Below are positions 1 to 10,321 of a DNA stretch of 64,000 bases, one piece after another (position 1 is the first letter of the stretch; the number at the start of each line of letters is the position of its first letter). The stretch is taken from contig JAZDSV010000003.1 in NCBI GenBank assembly GCA_036784855.1, forward strand, positions 261,501 to 325,500, written 5' to 3'. The position numbers and the translations under genes are program-made. The stretch comes from Aphelidium insulamus (lineage: Eukaryota > Aphelidiomycota > Aphelidea > Aphelidiaceae). Below the pieces are notes generated by a model. That model was given only the letters and a program-made list of their open reading frames with translations, had not been told where the DNA came from and did no database searches.

Positions 1-2
1 TC

Positions 3-3000
3 GATAAAGCCTATTCGCTTGATAGTCGCACTGAAGGCAACAATAATGCTGCGCGCGCCAACTGGGCGACTGCAAGTAGCGATGCTCCGACGACATATGA
101 CAGCTTCAATTCGGCGCAGACTACAAGCGGTGTAGTGTCTCCACCGCCTAGAAGCAATGTGCAGTCGCCTTCCAGCTGGTACGGGGGCACAGATGGCGGC
201 GGTGTTCAAGCCACTTCGCATAGCCACTCTTCGGTTGGGTATATGGGCGGCGGAAATTACAACACTTACTCTCATCCACGTTACTCGGCTTCTGCGTCTG
301 CACGCGGTCACTACTACAGTGAAGACGATCGCGCCAGTGTTAGCAGTTACCGATCCAGTGTGGCGGGGAAAGAGATGCGTCCGTGCGGCAGCTGCCAGCG
401 CATGAATGATATGGATGCGAATTTTTGTTGCAAGTGCGGCTCGAAACTGGTGCCCGTATCATCGGAGGCCGTTGCGATTCCGGCTGGCGGCCAGGAAATG
501 TATGAAGGCTCGCCGCAGTCGGCCTTGTCAGTGGCCAGCCGTGATGGTGGCATGTCGGTGCAATCAGTGCCATTGAGTAGACATGCAGTTCGCGACTCGG
601 CCTCGCACAATCGATTTTCATCCCGATCCTACGACGCCCCATCACCATATCCCGAAACCGGTACGCCCAGCTACCTGGACCTTGCAGGCGGAAACCGTGG
701 CCTGGCACCAGCAGAGTCGCCACAGCCCACTTTTGTTGATCCGCTGAAGCGGACCGGCTGTCCGCTGGCCTGCTTTGGTTTTGGAGGTATAATCACCACG
801 ATATCTTAATTTGCTAACTATGATTTACCTGTACTCAGGCACTTTGTTCGTGATGCATACGAGAAAGCATAGCCGCTTTGTGAAGAAGAATGGTGTGATG
901 CAGACGGTGGAGAAGCATTACCAAGGTTTTATGCACATACATTCGGTGAAGAAAATGCTGGTGAAGGCGCTGCCAGCATATGCAAATATAGTAATTTCTT
1001 CGGCGAAACCGTTCGAGAAGATAAAAAAGAAGGAAGTGCTGAAGTGGTTGGACGACTTATTGCGCGAGGCTTCCAGTCATGCTGGGCCAGATGCTGCACT
1101 CATTGTAAAGTTTCTGCACAAGTTTGCCGAAACGGACGGGAAGCTGTTCAAAAGGTAGAGTGTTTTGGTTACTTGTAATGTGCTTGCTCAAATTAACTCT
1201 TGCAAAGTCCTTCGTGGGAGCAAGAAGCGTTCAAGCAGCTAATAACATTTGATACAACGACCGCCATACGGACTAGTAACAGCGTTAAAATGGATGAGCA
1301 AGTCACGTCGCCACCGCCGACCGGCACAGTAGAATTGCTACGATCGCTGTTAATCCGCGGAAGTGCTGCTGAAGCTGCTCGTGCAGCCGCCGATGTTGGG
1401 TTGTGGGCCCATGCGTTGCTTATTGCCAATTATGTGGACAAGGAATTGTACGCCGAAATCATCGGACGCTTCAGCGCCGCTCACTTCCATTGTGGAGACC
1501 CGCTGCGTACCCTGTACACTCTGCTTGGTAATAGCGGCACTGGCGCTTTTCCAACTCTGTTTGTGAGTGCCGACTCCGCGGATACGGATCCGAATTTTTG
1601 TGTTGATAACTGGCGCGAAAATCTTGCCATAATTCTGGCAAACCGCACTGCAAACGATGCATTCGGAATCATGCAACTGGGCGATGTTCTTGTGCAGAGC
1701 GATCGGTTACAAAGTGGCCATTTTTGGTATGCTTCTAAATTATTGTTCACCAAACTAGGTGTTTACTTATAGTTACCTCCTGGCTGGTGTCGCATTGGAT
1801 GGTGTTGATGCTGCCGCGACCTCTACTGGCATATCTAAAATAGTGCTGCTCTCTGCATCACATGCCCTGCGGCCGTACACCTTTTGGCGCGATGTTCTCG
1901 CTTTCCGGCTGACCGAATGCTACGAGCATTTGCAGCGCGGCCAAAACAGCCAGTTTATGTTGCCGCACTTGCAGTCGTACAAGCTGCTGCACGCTATCCG
2001 ACTTGCGGACCTGGGTCTACTAGATGATGCTAGAGTGTACTGCGAATCTATCGTCAATGCCGTGAAGACCTATTCACGCGGATCCCCCTACTTTCACCGT
2101 CAATTTCTGGACGTGCTTAAAACGTTTCATGGTCGCTTGTCGGGAGCAGCGTCATCGGGATCCAGGTAGAGACACCAATGAATTTTTATATATAGCAAAT
2201 TAATCTGTGCAGGAGCGATAGTTCAGGCTGGATGCCAAAGGTACAGATGCAAGGGTTGTTTGACGCTTTTGAGACTGGTCTCAACAAATTCATGGGCGTC
2301 TCGACGGACTCAGCCGCCACCCAACCATCAGCCAAGCAGCCAACAACGACTGCCCCGGGGCAGCAACCGCAGCAGGCGCCCACAAATAACCAGGACTTCA
2401 CAAACAACAGCTACGCAGTTGCAGCCGCGACACAGTATGGAGGATATGCACCGCAAACCACTGGCACCGTCACGGACGCAGCTTACTCGTCGGACATGTA
2501 TTCGACACAGTCTCAGGGTGGAGGGTACGGAAACACGACCTCTGGCAATGACAGCGGCTATCCGTCGGGATACTATGGTCAGTCCAGCGAAGTGCAGGGC
2601 GGGACATCCTCCGCGGCAGACACGTATGGCCAGCAGTACGCATACAATGACCCGTCACAGTCGTACGACAGTAGCCAGAACTACTACCAAGGCTACAGCT
2701 ATAGCGACAGCAATAATGCTGCCACCGACTATTCTGCAAATGGATATACTGGCGGTACATACAATAATCAAACCGCCGACTATGGCCAGCAACAGCAGAC
2801 TTCGCCACAACATACATCACCGCAGCAGAAGCAAGCGTTCCAGCAATACGGCTCCTACGCTCCCATGTCACCGGGCGGTAACTCTAATGCTGCCGCCACG
2901 GCGCCCGCAGTCACAACGGCTACGAATGCGTATGGATATGGATATGGCTCGTACGAACCGTATTCATACGGTGGGACCGGCAATTCGGCAGCCAACCAGG

Positions 3001-3911
3001 CCACGGAACCCAGTTACGACGGTGGTAACACGTACTCTGCGGCTGGATACTCTGCGGCTGCAGCGCCAGCAGGCGATGACGATTTGGGTTTCGGCAACAA
3101 CGCTATTGCCAAGACCAAACGAGATAATAATGCCGGGCCTGCCACCACTGCAGCCTCGTACTCATCTGCTCCCAGTGGAGGCAATGCACCTGCTGGGACC
3201 GCCAGCCAGGACGCTGCAGCGAGCAACGCACCTGGCAACAACAAAAAGGCCGAAGACGACCAGCAGCGCGATGGACAAATCAGCAATCTATACAAGCGTC
3301 TGAGCGGCCTGTGGAGCTTTGGCCGCCAGAACAGCAACGAGTCGAATGACGGCTCCGCATCGTCGGGCGCCGCTAAATCCGTCAAAGCCAAACTGGGCGA
3401 GGAGATGAAGATGGTGTACGACCCGGTGAAGAAGAAGTGGGTCTCGCCCAACGACACCGAGGACACGGAGGCCGAAACCACACCCGCCGCACCGCCGACA
3501 GATTTTTCATTCAGTCGGCCACCCACCGCGCCGCCCTCCACACCCAACGTCATGTCGGTCATGTCTTCGCGGGCTGCATCGCCAGCACCGGGTGCTCCAA
3601 TGGCTGCTGGAGGTTCGTCCGGCACACTTGATCCCATGTCAGCCGGTGCCACAGTGAACAAGCGGGCTACACTGCGACGAAATGCACGCAGTCGCTACGT
3701 GGACACGCTGGCTAGTGCAGATGGCGTTGCTGCTGGCGGCAGCGGCGGAGACACTCAACCAGGCAGTGGCCCGATAAATCGATCTGTATCGGCGTCATTC
3801 CTGCCCACGCCGACCATTGCTGCGATGGGAGGCAAGGCCGCTGTGGCACCGCGCATAATGACACCGGGCCCTCCCGGCACCAGATCAACAACAGAACAAA
3901 GTGGCAATTGA
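3..3911 (+). CDS. SEC16: COPII coat scaffold Sec16, 5' end outside the window
   Basis: Sec16 organises endoplasmic reticulum exit sites and binds COPII coat subunits. The frame is open from the first bases, so the N-terminus lies to the left. Five exons are visible, with introns at 787-838, 1155-1207, 1727-1772 and 2166-2212, all GT-AG and in frame. The first exon carries a four-Cys zinc-ribbon-like patch (CGSC and CCKCG, bases 390-440). Exons 2-4 hold the conserved central domain and the helical ACE1/Sec16_C region, including DNWRENLAIILANRT near 1600. Exon 5 is long, low-complexity and rich in Gln, Tyr, Ser and Ala. It ends with a conserved patch (YDPVKKKWVSP, about 3417-3450) typical of Sec16 C-termini, then a basic Ser-rich tail. 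Family assignment rests on domain order and motifs and is fairly secure. Confidence 0.85.
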
Positions 3912-4434
3912 ATGCCATAAATATATATAACCATCCTGTGTAATGCCTTGTGTTGGAAAGCTGGCACGGTGAAAACAATCAGCTGCAACTGTCATTGTTG
4001 CGCCTGTCAATTGCACACGGATGATATCTTCAATCGTTGCACAAAGCATGATGCTTGGATGAGCTATACGTGTGGAGTTATTTAATTTTACTTCAGAAAA
4101 GTCCCACACAGATTATCCCACACTGCTACTTGCATGGAATGGCTAATTTCATGGTGAGAGGGAATTTCCAAACGGTTTGTCAATTGCAGTAGTGTACCGG
4201 CCTGACAGATTGCACGGCAGTAATGCGACCCGGTGATAGCATGGCCTGACGGCTACTCACTGCTCTTTGCATAATTTGCACACTGCATACTAGCAATTAA
4301 TAGCGTTATCGCCACATGTATGTATGTAATATGCATGATGAACATTACAGTTCACCGCAGACTCTAATTCCCACTGAAATAAAAACAGCTGAGTACTCAT
4401 AAGAGCTGAGTAAATAATAAGAGATACTATAATA
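3912..4434. other. Intergenic DNA between SEC16 and the TIR element
   Basis: No coding frame stands out here. The stretch is AT-rich and should hold the SEC16 3' end. Its last 50 bases contain two copies of a GAGCTGAGTA-type motif, which recurs on the far side of the element. Confidence 0.6.
4383..4424. repeat. Left flanking copies of a GAGCTGAGTA-type repeat
   Basis: Two imperfect copies of the motif (gctgagtactcataagag and gctgagtaaataataagag) lie just outside the C-rich end of the element. The same motif occurs in the same orientation at 15611-15666, outside the other end. The insertion therefore seems to lie inside, or to have split, a short tandem repeat. Confidence 0.6.
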
Positions 4435-4560
4435 CCCCCCCCCCCCCCATATACACGCCCCCGGTTTTATAGTCGCTACTATTACTTCCACATTTATTCT
4501 TTGTCTCTCTTATGCTAAAATGCTGTCGGGATTTCTATCTACCTGTTGAGTAGTGACACG
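4435..4560 (+). repeat. Left terminal inverted repeat
   Basis: Starts with 14 C residues, then atatacacgcccccgg. It pairs with the reverse complement of 15329-15447: about 60 bases after the C run match almost exactly, followed by a short length difference and then another matching block (gctaaaatgctgtcgggat). Confidence 0.85.
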
Positions 4561-4801
4561 CCAGGACTCCACGCATGATTTCACGCACTATTTACAGCGG
4601 GCAGATTGAGTCCACGATATACTGGTAACCATCAAATCCAACCCAAATAGGAGCACTCCCGTCGACACTGAGATATGGTGCAACCGTATCCCACCGTATA
4701 CTGGCAATCCCAAAGCCAATCCCAGCGGGCTCTCCCGAAACACGGGCAAATTCACATTAAAAATTGATTTAAATTTATTTTCTCCGCCAATACTATACAC
4801 A

Positions 4802-5395
4802 ATGCGCACAGTCATCCCATGCACCACAGTCAGGTCCGGGTATCTCAAGAAACTCCCGCTGGACACGGTGTACGCGGACCCACGCAACAGCCACGTCTAC
4901 CGCGTTCAGGCCAAGCAGGTTGGCAATAAACACTTGATTATCGGCGCACCATACGTGGCAGGCACTACTAAGCCCATTGAACTGCTCGATATCCCAGACA
5001 AGTACTTGAAAGTGTCTAATCCCGTCAGAACCAATGCCGTTCTCATACTCAAGCAGAAGATTTCCACGTTGGAACTGTTGAACTCTGCCTTATTATCAAA
5101 CATCGGCACTTATGCTCAGATTGTGAGTCTATTTGGTGGCAAGCTTAATGCGCGCACTGAACAAGGTATTTATTCGCTGTCCAACGGACTTGTATTTCAC
5201 TTTGACACGGAATGCTCTAGTAAAGACACAAGTTCCGTTGAAAATGATATAGCCATCATTTTAAACAATCCTACAAAACTACACAGTCTCATACAATCTC
5301 AACCGCGTATTCAGTCAGAGTTGCTCTCACTCATCGCGTCTCCAACGTCTTCAACATCGACATCATCAACTCCTTCAACTTCGAAATCGCCATAA
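4802..5395 (+). CDS. Unknown element protein, 197 aa
   Basis: An open frame of 197 codons starts at an ATG 240 bases inside the left repeat and runs towards the convergent RING gene, ending 35 bases before that gene's stop. I recognise no family. The first 150 residues look globular, with alternating hydrophobic and polar stretches and few Cys. The last 20 residues are almost only Ser, Thr, Pro and Lys, a likely disordered tail. It is a single exon. The composition and the position at the edge of the element suggest a real gene; its function is unknown. Confidence 0.5.
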   Translation: MRTVIPCTTVRSGYLKKLPLDTVYADPRNSHVYRVQAKQVGNKHLIIGAPYVAGTTKPIELLDIPDKYLKVSNPVRTNAVLILKQKISTLELLNSALLSNIGTYAQIVSLFGGKLNARTEQGIYSLSNGLVFHFDTECSSKDTSSVENDIAIILNNPTKLHSLIQSQPRIQSELLSLIASPTSSTSTSSTPSTSKSP

Positions 5396-5429
5396 TCGCC
5401 TTCGTATTTATAGTTCCGGCTGAATATGC

Positions 5430-6158
5430 TTATCCAGACTTCTTTAACACCCCATCGATGACAGGTAACTCTTCAATCGCATTCAAGTCCTTTAATGATT
5501 TGTAGCAATGGCTTACCACGTCAGTCCTGACTGCATAGTCTTTTGTATTGGGAGCAGTCACTTGCAGTATACTCACAAGTCGTTCATTGTTTTCACTATT
5601 AATCAAGCCTACTCGAAATCCATCCAACACGGCCTTAAACATTATGATTATGCCATCTATGAACATTGTTGTACTCTGGGGATACTTGGAAAATATCAAC
5701 TGGTGTCGAGGCTTGGGAATGTACTTGTAGAATCTACCGTTGACTGCATCCGTTTCTTCGGTCCAGCTGCCGTTGCATTCATTCCTCAAGTGTTGTTCCA
5801 ATGCATGACTTGTAATTGTCGTTTTGCACAAGAAACACACTGTAGGCGCGTACTTGCACACCTTCTCGTGTGCTTCAACACCCCACTTGAACGACCTATC
5901 TCGACAGCCTGCATTGTGACATGGTTCCATCTGCGGATACAGGAGACGTTGCAGCAGCAAGTTGTCAAACGTCGTGTTTACAATACACACGGGACACTGC
6001 GCATTTTTCACGGATTTATTACACGTCTTACACACGAAATGATTTCCGCTGCAACACTGAATAAGCGGAAATGAAATGTCTTCATAGCAGATGCAACACG
6101 ACAAGTCTTGCCTGCTTAATTGATATTCGATTTTGACTGGTTCGTGTTTACTCATCAT
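5430..6158 (-). CDS. RING finger / SIAH-like E3 ubiquitin ligase-like protein, 242 aa
   Basis: Residues about 21-57 form a RING of the C3HC4 type (CCICYE, then HFVCKTC, then CPVC). Residues about 75-130 carry a second Cys/His array (CHNAGC, HEKVC, CFLC, LEQHLRNEC), as in the SIAH/SINA zinc-finger region. The C-terminal 110 residues would sit where SIAH proteins carry a TRAF-like substrate-binding fold, but I cannot confirm that fold. SIAH proteins transfer ubiquitin to bound substrates. In a mobile element such a gene could alter host protein stability, which is inference. The frame is uninterrupted and has no introns. The start is an ATGATG pair at 6158; the upstream ATG is taken. Confidence 0.75.
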   Translation of the reverse strand: MMSKHEPVKIEYQLSRQDLSCCICYEDISFPLIQCCSGNHFVCKTCNKSVKNAQCPVCIVNTTFDNLLLQRLLYPQMEPCHNAGCRDRSFKWGVEAHEKVCKYAPTVCFLCKTTITSHALEQHLRNECNGSWTEETDAVNGRFYKYIPKPRHQLIFSKYPQSTTMFIDGIIIMFKAVLDGFRVGLINSENNERLVSILQVTAPNTKDYAVRTDVVSHCYKSLKDLNAIEELPVIDGVLKKSG

Positions 6159-6355
6159 ACTGTATGAGGAGAAAATATTTTATTTACAGCTTAGCTATTT
6201 TTTTATCCAATTTCGCTCATTATTGTCTTTACGAGTAAGCAGCCGAAGATTCCAGTACGCGCTAATGTTCCTAAAGTCTTCGTCTGTGACATGCTCACAT
6301 CTAGGTTTGATGTGGTCTATTTCGTATCCTTTTGGCACAGTTCCGCCGTCAATCT

Positions 6356-9300
6356 TCAAATACTCCAACAGCTCGCTTCGTGTTTTGAACGTATGCTGCA
6401 GTACTCATCACTGACATTACCTTTGCGTACAATGTTGTTGATGACCGCCAGTGCTTCCGTTCTTCGTTTAAATAACGCGTTATTCCCCCTTCGCTCTCGC
6501 TTTTCTTTAGCTTTGAGCTTCTTGAAATTAGTGTCTGGGAGATTGCTCACATCTGATTCCGACGCCACAACATTGATGAGGTCTTTGCAAGTTGCTCGAC
6601 TAATGGCCGTGTACTTCATCCTAGTCGACATCCTATTCCACTCGTGAATTGTGTACGGTTCTGTAAATGTCATTCCCTGACACTTGAACACGGTTGAGCA
6701 GTAGTTTACATAAAAGTACTCCTTGAACATTTCCAAATCAATTTCACGCACTTCACCCGTGTCATCGCACTTGATGCGTATCTGGAATTTCCCGGTTATC
6801 GGCATCACCTTGTACGTACTACCATTGACTAGTTCCTTGGACTTGCAGTTTTTAATCACCATTAGCGGCGTACCTGTTGTCAGCTGCACATCTTGCGAGT
6901 TTGGGTCACTTGGATTTGCGGGAACAGAGAGCATTCGCTTCTTCTTCAGTTTGTCTTGCTTCATCATAATCTCGTTAATCGCCTTGCGCTTGTTGTTTGT
7001 GTAGCATATATGGATTCTTGTATTCGCAGTATCACCAAAGTCACACGGTGTAAGCTCGTCGATATGCGTATACAGCGAAAACATCTCATCATCAGACCGC
7101 CTGTTGACAGTCAGTTGTTGGAAGTTGCGGTTGACAAGCTCTTTTAGTATTTCCGAGTTGAAGTAGTCGTAGGATTTCTCCTCGACAGCACCCAACTGTT
7201 CATGGTCACCAACGAGAATGAACTTGACGTTGGTATTCAACTTTATTACGTACAATACCTCATAGACCGCGGCACTGAGCATGCTGTACTCATCAATTAT
7301 GATGTGGTCGTATTTTCTCGCAGTCTTCAACACGACGTCTTTGCTGTAGCTTCCACTGATGTCAATGCCAAAGAATGAATGCACTGTTTGTCCATTTATC
7401 AGCTTGGCAGCTTTGTTGGTGGTTGCCAGCAGTGCATAGTTGTCCAGTCCTTTAACAATTTCCTTTATTTCCCGAGATTTCCCAGTGCCTGCTCTGCCGC
7501 ACAATAAACGCTCAGGGCCAGTGCATTCATCGTTCCAGCTTGGAATTGGCAAAAGGAAATGATAATTATTGCGAAAGGGAACAGACACGGTGTATTGGTC
7601 CGGTAGATTTTCAGTACGATAATTGCCGACTCCCAGACTACAGTGCACGTCACGTCCATCTTCAACTACAACACAATCGGTCTTCAACTTGACAAGCCGA
7701 CCTCCAGCGGCTTTTGCCAATTTGTGAAGCATTATGCAACAGTTGTCAATTACCTGCCAGTAAATGGGAATACTGTTCTCGTGTAATGGTGTCTCCTTTT
7801 CGGTAGCGATATGGTACAACTGGGGACAGTCGGGATAGTTAAAGTATACGGTGTTCTTGTCCTTGTGGTAGTACCGGACCGCGTCATTGACTGAGCACAC
7901 AAATCGGTCCTTTTGCGTACGCTTTGACTTTTTGTTCAGGCAGCCAATGAAACAGTTCATCATCTTTTTCGGGTTCTCGCACTTGGTGTAGATTCTATCC
8001 ACAAACGCGTTGAAATAATCAGCAGGTAGCCGATAGCTTGGAATGATTTCGTACTTTATTTTAAATACAATTTTCTCTCCGGCTGCATATGTTAGCAATC
8101 CCATCGTGTACCAGCCATTGCCGCGCAGTGGAAAGTAGTTTTCCGTTTCCACATAGAAGGAACCATCCTGCAAGTGTCCACTGTACATGCGTATCTCATC
8201 AAATACACAATAAACACTCCACGGGTTTGCATTATGTGTACTCAGACAGGCAGAGTGGCATTTTTGAATGTCAAATGACTTCAACCTAGCACTAGTATCT
8301 GGCACATAGAAGGTGTGGTCGAATGGACGTTTGACGTGATTGAAAAACACTTCTCGTGCTTTGGCATTGAATGTACTGTGTGTTCTATCGTCTTCTCTAT
8401 ACGCGTTGAACGCTTCATTCACCAGATGGATAAGATTCTGATTTCGAAATGGAATCGATAAACTTTCTGCATTTCTGCGTGCTACTTCGTAATCTTCATT
8501 GATGCTGATTGTCACGTTGTTCTTGTAGTCTAGGCGTGAAATACAACCTGCATATCCATTAGTCTCATATATTGTTTTCTCAGACACGAATAGCTGTTTT
8601 ACTATTTGAAGTAGTGTTTTTATCTCTGTGAACACGACATTAACATTGGCCAGGCCGTTGAGGTCCGTTGGATTCACCAATGTATTGTCAGCGGACTTGT
8701 TAATCTTGACTGCATCAGACTTGGCTTTTGTTGTGAACTTGGAGTTGTTTTTACTCGCAAAGATACTTTTGCGTAGTGACTGGTCTACAACTGGGTACAT
8801 GTGATTATTGGCGACGACATACACCAATGAAGTCAACTTGTGGCTGCGTTCAGCTGGTGCATAGTGATAAAACACGTTGTAGTCCATGTCCAACGCGTAC
8901 AATGAAATGCCGAATCGTTTACAGAAAACGGATACTTGATTTGTTGACACGCCTGCAGTTGTACTTGATTCGCCAAACATTTCCAACAATGTCCGCTCAG
9001 TGATACTCTTACTACCGTACGTATTGAGCAGAAACTGATAAACACAGTCATTATCAACAGCAACATTTGGCTCTGCTTTCAGATAGTGATAATTCACCAC
9101 TGTGCCAAACATCCTCTCACTCTCCAATGGCTGTGGATTGCTGGGTACATTCTCAGTGGTGTATACTATGCGTTTAGTATACGTGGAATATGCCTGCATT
9201 CTACAATATTCCTTGCTAACAGCCTCGAGATGAGATTGCACGTCTAGAAGCCCAATATCTCGTATAAAGCCACCATGGTCACGTTCCTGTTCACTATCAT

Positions 9301-9364
9301 CACAGTGAGTAACATATGAAATATTGTAGTGAACATTGACTAAATCAAGGCATGGGTCTTCCAT
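6356..9364 (-). CDS. Family-B DNA polymerase fused to superfamily-1 (Pif1/RecD-like) helicase, 1002 aa
   Basis: A single open frame. The N-terminal third resembles the exonuclease-side region of virus-type PolB proteins (VSVFCKRFGISLYALD and VANNHMYPVVD, residues about 155-205). Polymerase-like motifs follow: A (SFDIQKC, about 365), B (KKMMNCFIGCLN, about 470) and C (KTDCVVVED, about 561). Motif C keeps one of the usual two Asp before Cys, so activity is uncertain. The last 400 residues are a helicase: Walker A GRAGTGKS (about 621), DEYS (about 691), GDHEQLG, and C-terminal KCQGMTF and YTAISRA (about 920). The polymerase would copy the element while the helicase unwinds it. The start overlaps the stop of the next gene upstream by 25 bases, as in compact viral genomes. 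The frame looks whole. Confidence 0.8.
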   Translation of the reverse strand: MEDPCLDLVNVHYNISYVTHCDDSEQERDHGGFIRDIGLLDVQSHLEAVSKEYCRMQAYSTYTKRIVYTTENVPSNPQPLESERMFGTVVNYHYLKAEPNVAVDNDCVYQFLLNTYGSKSITERTLLEMFGESSTTAGVSTNQVSVFCKRFGISLYALDMDYNVFYHYAPAERSHKLTSLVYVVANNHMYPVVDQSLRKSIFASKNNSKFTTKAKSDAVKINKSADNTLVNPTDLNGLANVNVVFTEIKTLLQIVKQLFVSEKTIYETNGYAGCISRLDYKNNVTISINEDYEVARRNAESLSIPFRNQNLIHLVNEAFNAYREDDRTHSTFNAKAREVFFNHVKRPFDHTFYVPDTSARLKSFDIQKCHSACLSTHNANPWSVYCVFDEIRMYSGHLQDGSFYVETENYFPLRGNGWYTMGLLTYAAGEKIVFKIKYEIIPSYRLPADYFNAFVDRIYTKCENPKKMMNCFIGCLNKKSKRTQKDRFVCSVNDAVRYYHKDKNTVYFNYPDCPQLYHIATEKETPLHENSIPIYWQVIDNCCIMLHKLAKAAGGRLVKLKTDCVVVEDGRDVHCSLGVGNYRTENLPDQYTVSVPFRNNYHFLLPIPSWNDECTGPERLLCGRAGTGKSREIKEIVKGLDNYALLATTNKAAKLINGQTVHSFFGIDISGSYSKDVVLKTARKYDHIIIDEYSMLSAAVYEVLYVIKLNTNVKFILVGDHEQLGAVEEKSYDYFNSEILKELVNRNFQQLTVNRRSDDEMFSLYTHIDELTPCDFGDTANTRIHICYTNNKRKAINEIMMKQDKLKKKRMLSVPANPSDPNSQDVQLTTGTPLMVIKNCKSKELVNGSTYKVMPITGKFQIRIKCDDTGEVREIDLEMFKEYFYVNYCSTVFKCQGMTFTEPYTIHEWNRMSTRMKYTAISRATCKDLINVVASESDVSNLPDTNFKKLKAKEKRERRGNNALFKRRTEALAVINNIVRKGNVSDEYCSIRSKHEASCWSI

Positions 9365-9741
9365 TTCAAATCTTTTAGGAGGTGCATTATCACCTTCACT
9401 GGTGTCTGAACACGTTTGCGCACAATTCCCCCTTGTACATAGTATCCACCACGCTCCATTTGCTCAATGACCCTGGGAGTAGACTTGATGAAGTCGTTGC
9501 TCTTGGTGAGAATGAACCCCGGAGCAAGTTTAACGCGTCGTTTGCGCACCAACTTTGCAAGCACAACTTTAACGGCCTTCTCATCGATATCACTGTTCGT
9601 GTGCACGTCCGATTTGGGATTGAGTTTTCGGCGCTTGTATCGTAGCCCCAACTGACCATCACTGTATACCTGGAAGTAGTCAATGGCGCGTTCGTCAACA
9701 GTTTCAAACAGGTTGTGTTTGGGTTTTTTCATCTTATACAT
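9340..9741 (-). CDS. Basic unknown element protein, 133 aa
   Basis: A Lys/Arg-rich frame reads in the same direction as the polymerase gene and overlaps its start by 25 bases, so the two may share a transcript. No Cys pattern, membrane segment or signal peptide is visible. Basic clusters (YKRRK, VRKRRVK) suggest nucleic-acid binding or nuclear entry. The family is not recognised. The ATG at 9741 follows about 580 bases of AT-rich non-coding DNA and is the first in-frame start. Confidence 0.55.
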   Translation of the reverse strand: MYKMKKPKHNLFETVDERAIDYFQVYSDGQLGLRYKRRKLNPKSDVHTNSDIDEKAVKVVLAKLVRKRRVKLAPGFILTKSNDFIKSTPRVIEQMERGGYYVQGGIVRKRVQTPVKVIMHLLKDLKWKTHALI

Positions 9742-10321
9742 TAAACAGAGATAATCAATTTTTTAGGTAATCACAAGTATTGGTTTCCTGTTGTGGTTGA
9801 TATTTTGCAGATATGATTTGATTTATAGGTAGATTTACAGATGAATCAATTTTGGAATTTAGTGATATTGAATGGTGAATCAATTCAGAAAGCAGCAACT
9901 CGATTGAGTCGCTGATTGGCGAAAAAAAGAGAATCCAAAAAACTTTTTCGTTTCAGATTTGTGTTTCAGAGTTTTTGAACCAATCATATGGCAGAGAAGC
10001 ATCCGGAAAAGTTAAAAAGAGCAATCGCCTATAATATAGCAGAGTGTCCATTGATTTCAAATTCATTTGAATTAAAAATCTTTTCGAAGGAATGAACCGT
10101 GGAGCCGTGACGAACGGTTAACAAAGAGCGAAGACAAAAATCGAGCTGTCAAACGTGTTGAATATGTTCAACTTTCATTTCAACACAAATTCACTTTGAT
10201 GGAATTCTATGTAATTGCAGGGAACGCGTCCGTTTTCGAAACCCTCAGCGCTTAGGTTAGCGGTGGGAAATAAATTACGCGACGCGCGCAAGCAACAATA
10301 AATAATTTAAGAGAAGAAAAA
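9742..10321. promoter_or_regulatory. Divergent intergenic region inside the element
   Basis: 580 AT-rich bases lie between the starts of the leftward gene block (polymerase, RING) and the rightward oxygenase-like gene. No coding frame stands out. By position it should carry two divergent promoters and possibly a replication origin, but no specific motif was identified. Confidence 0.4.

Noticed and set aside
2260-3303. Plus-strand Arg/Thr-rich frame of 347 codons inside SEC16
   Set aside because: It is a frame-shifted shadow of the low-complexity Sec16 C-terminal exon.
5508-6074. Plus-strand frame of 188 codons opposite the RING gene
   Set aside because: It is the antisense shadow of the Cys-rich RING/SIAH gene, whose motifs are clear on the minus strand.
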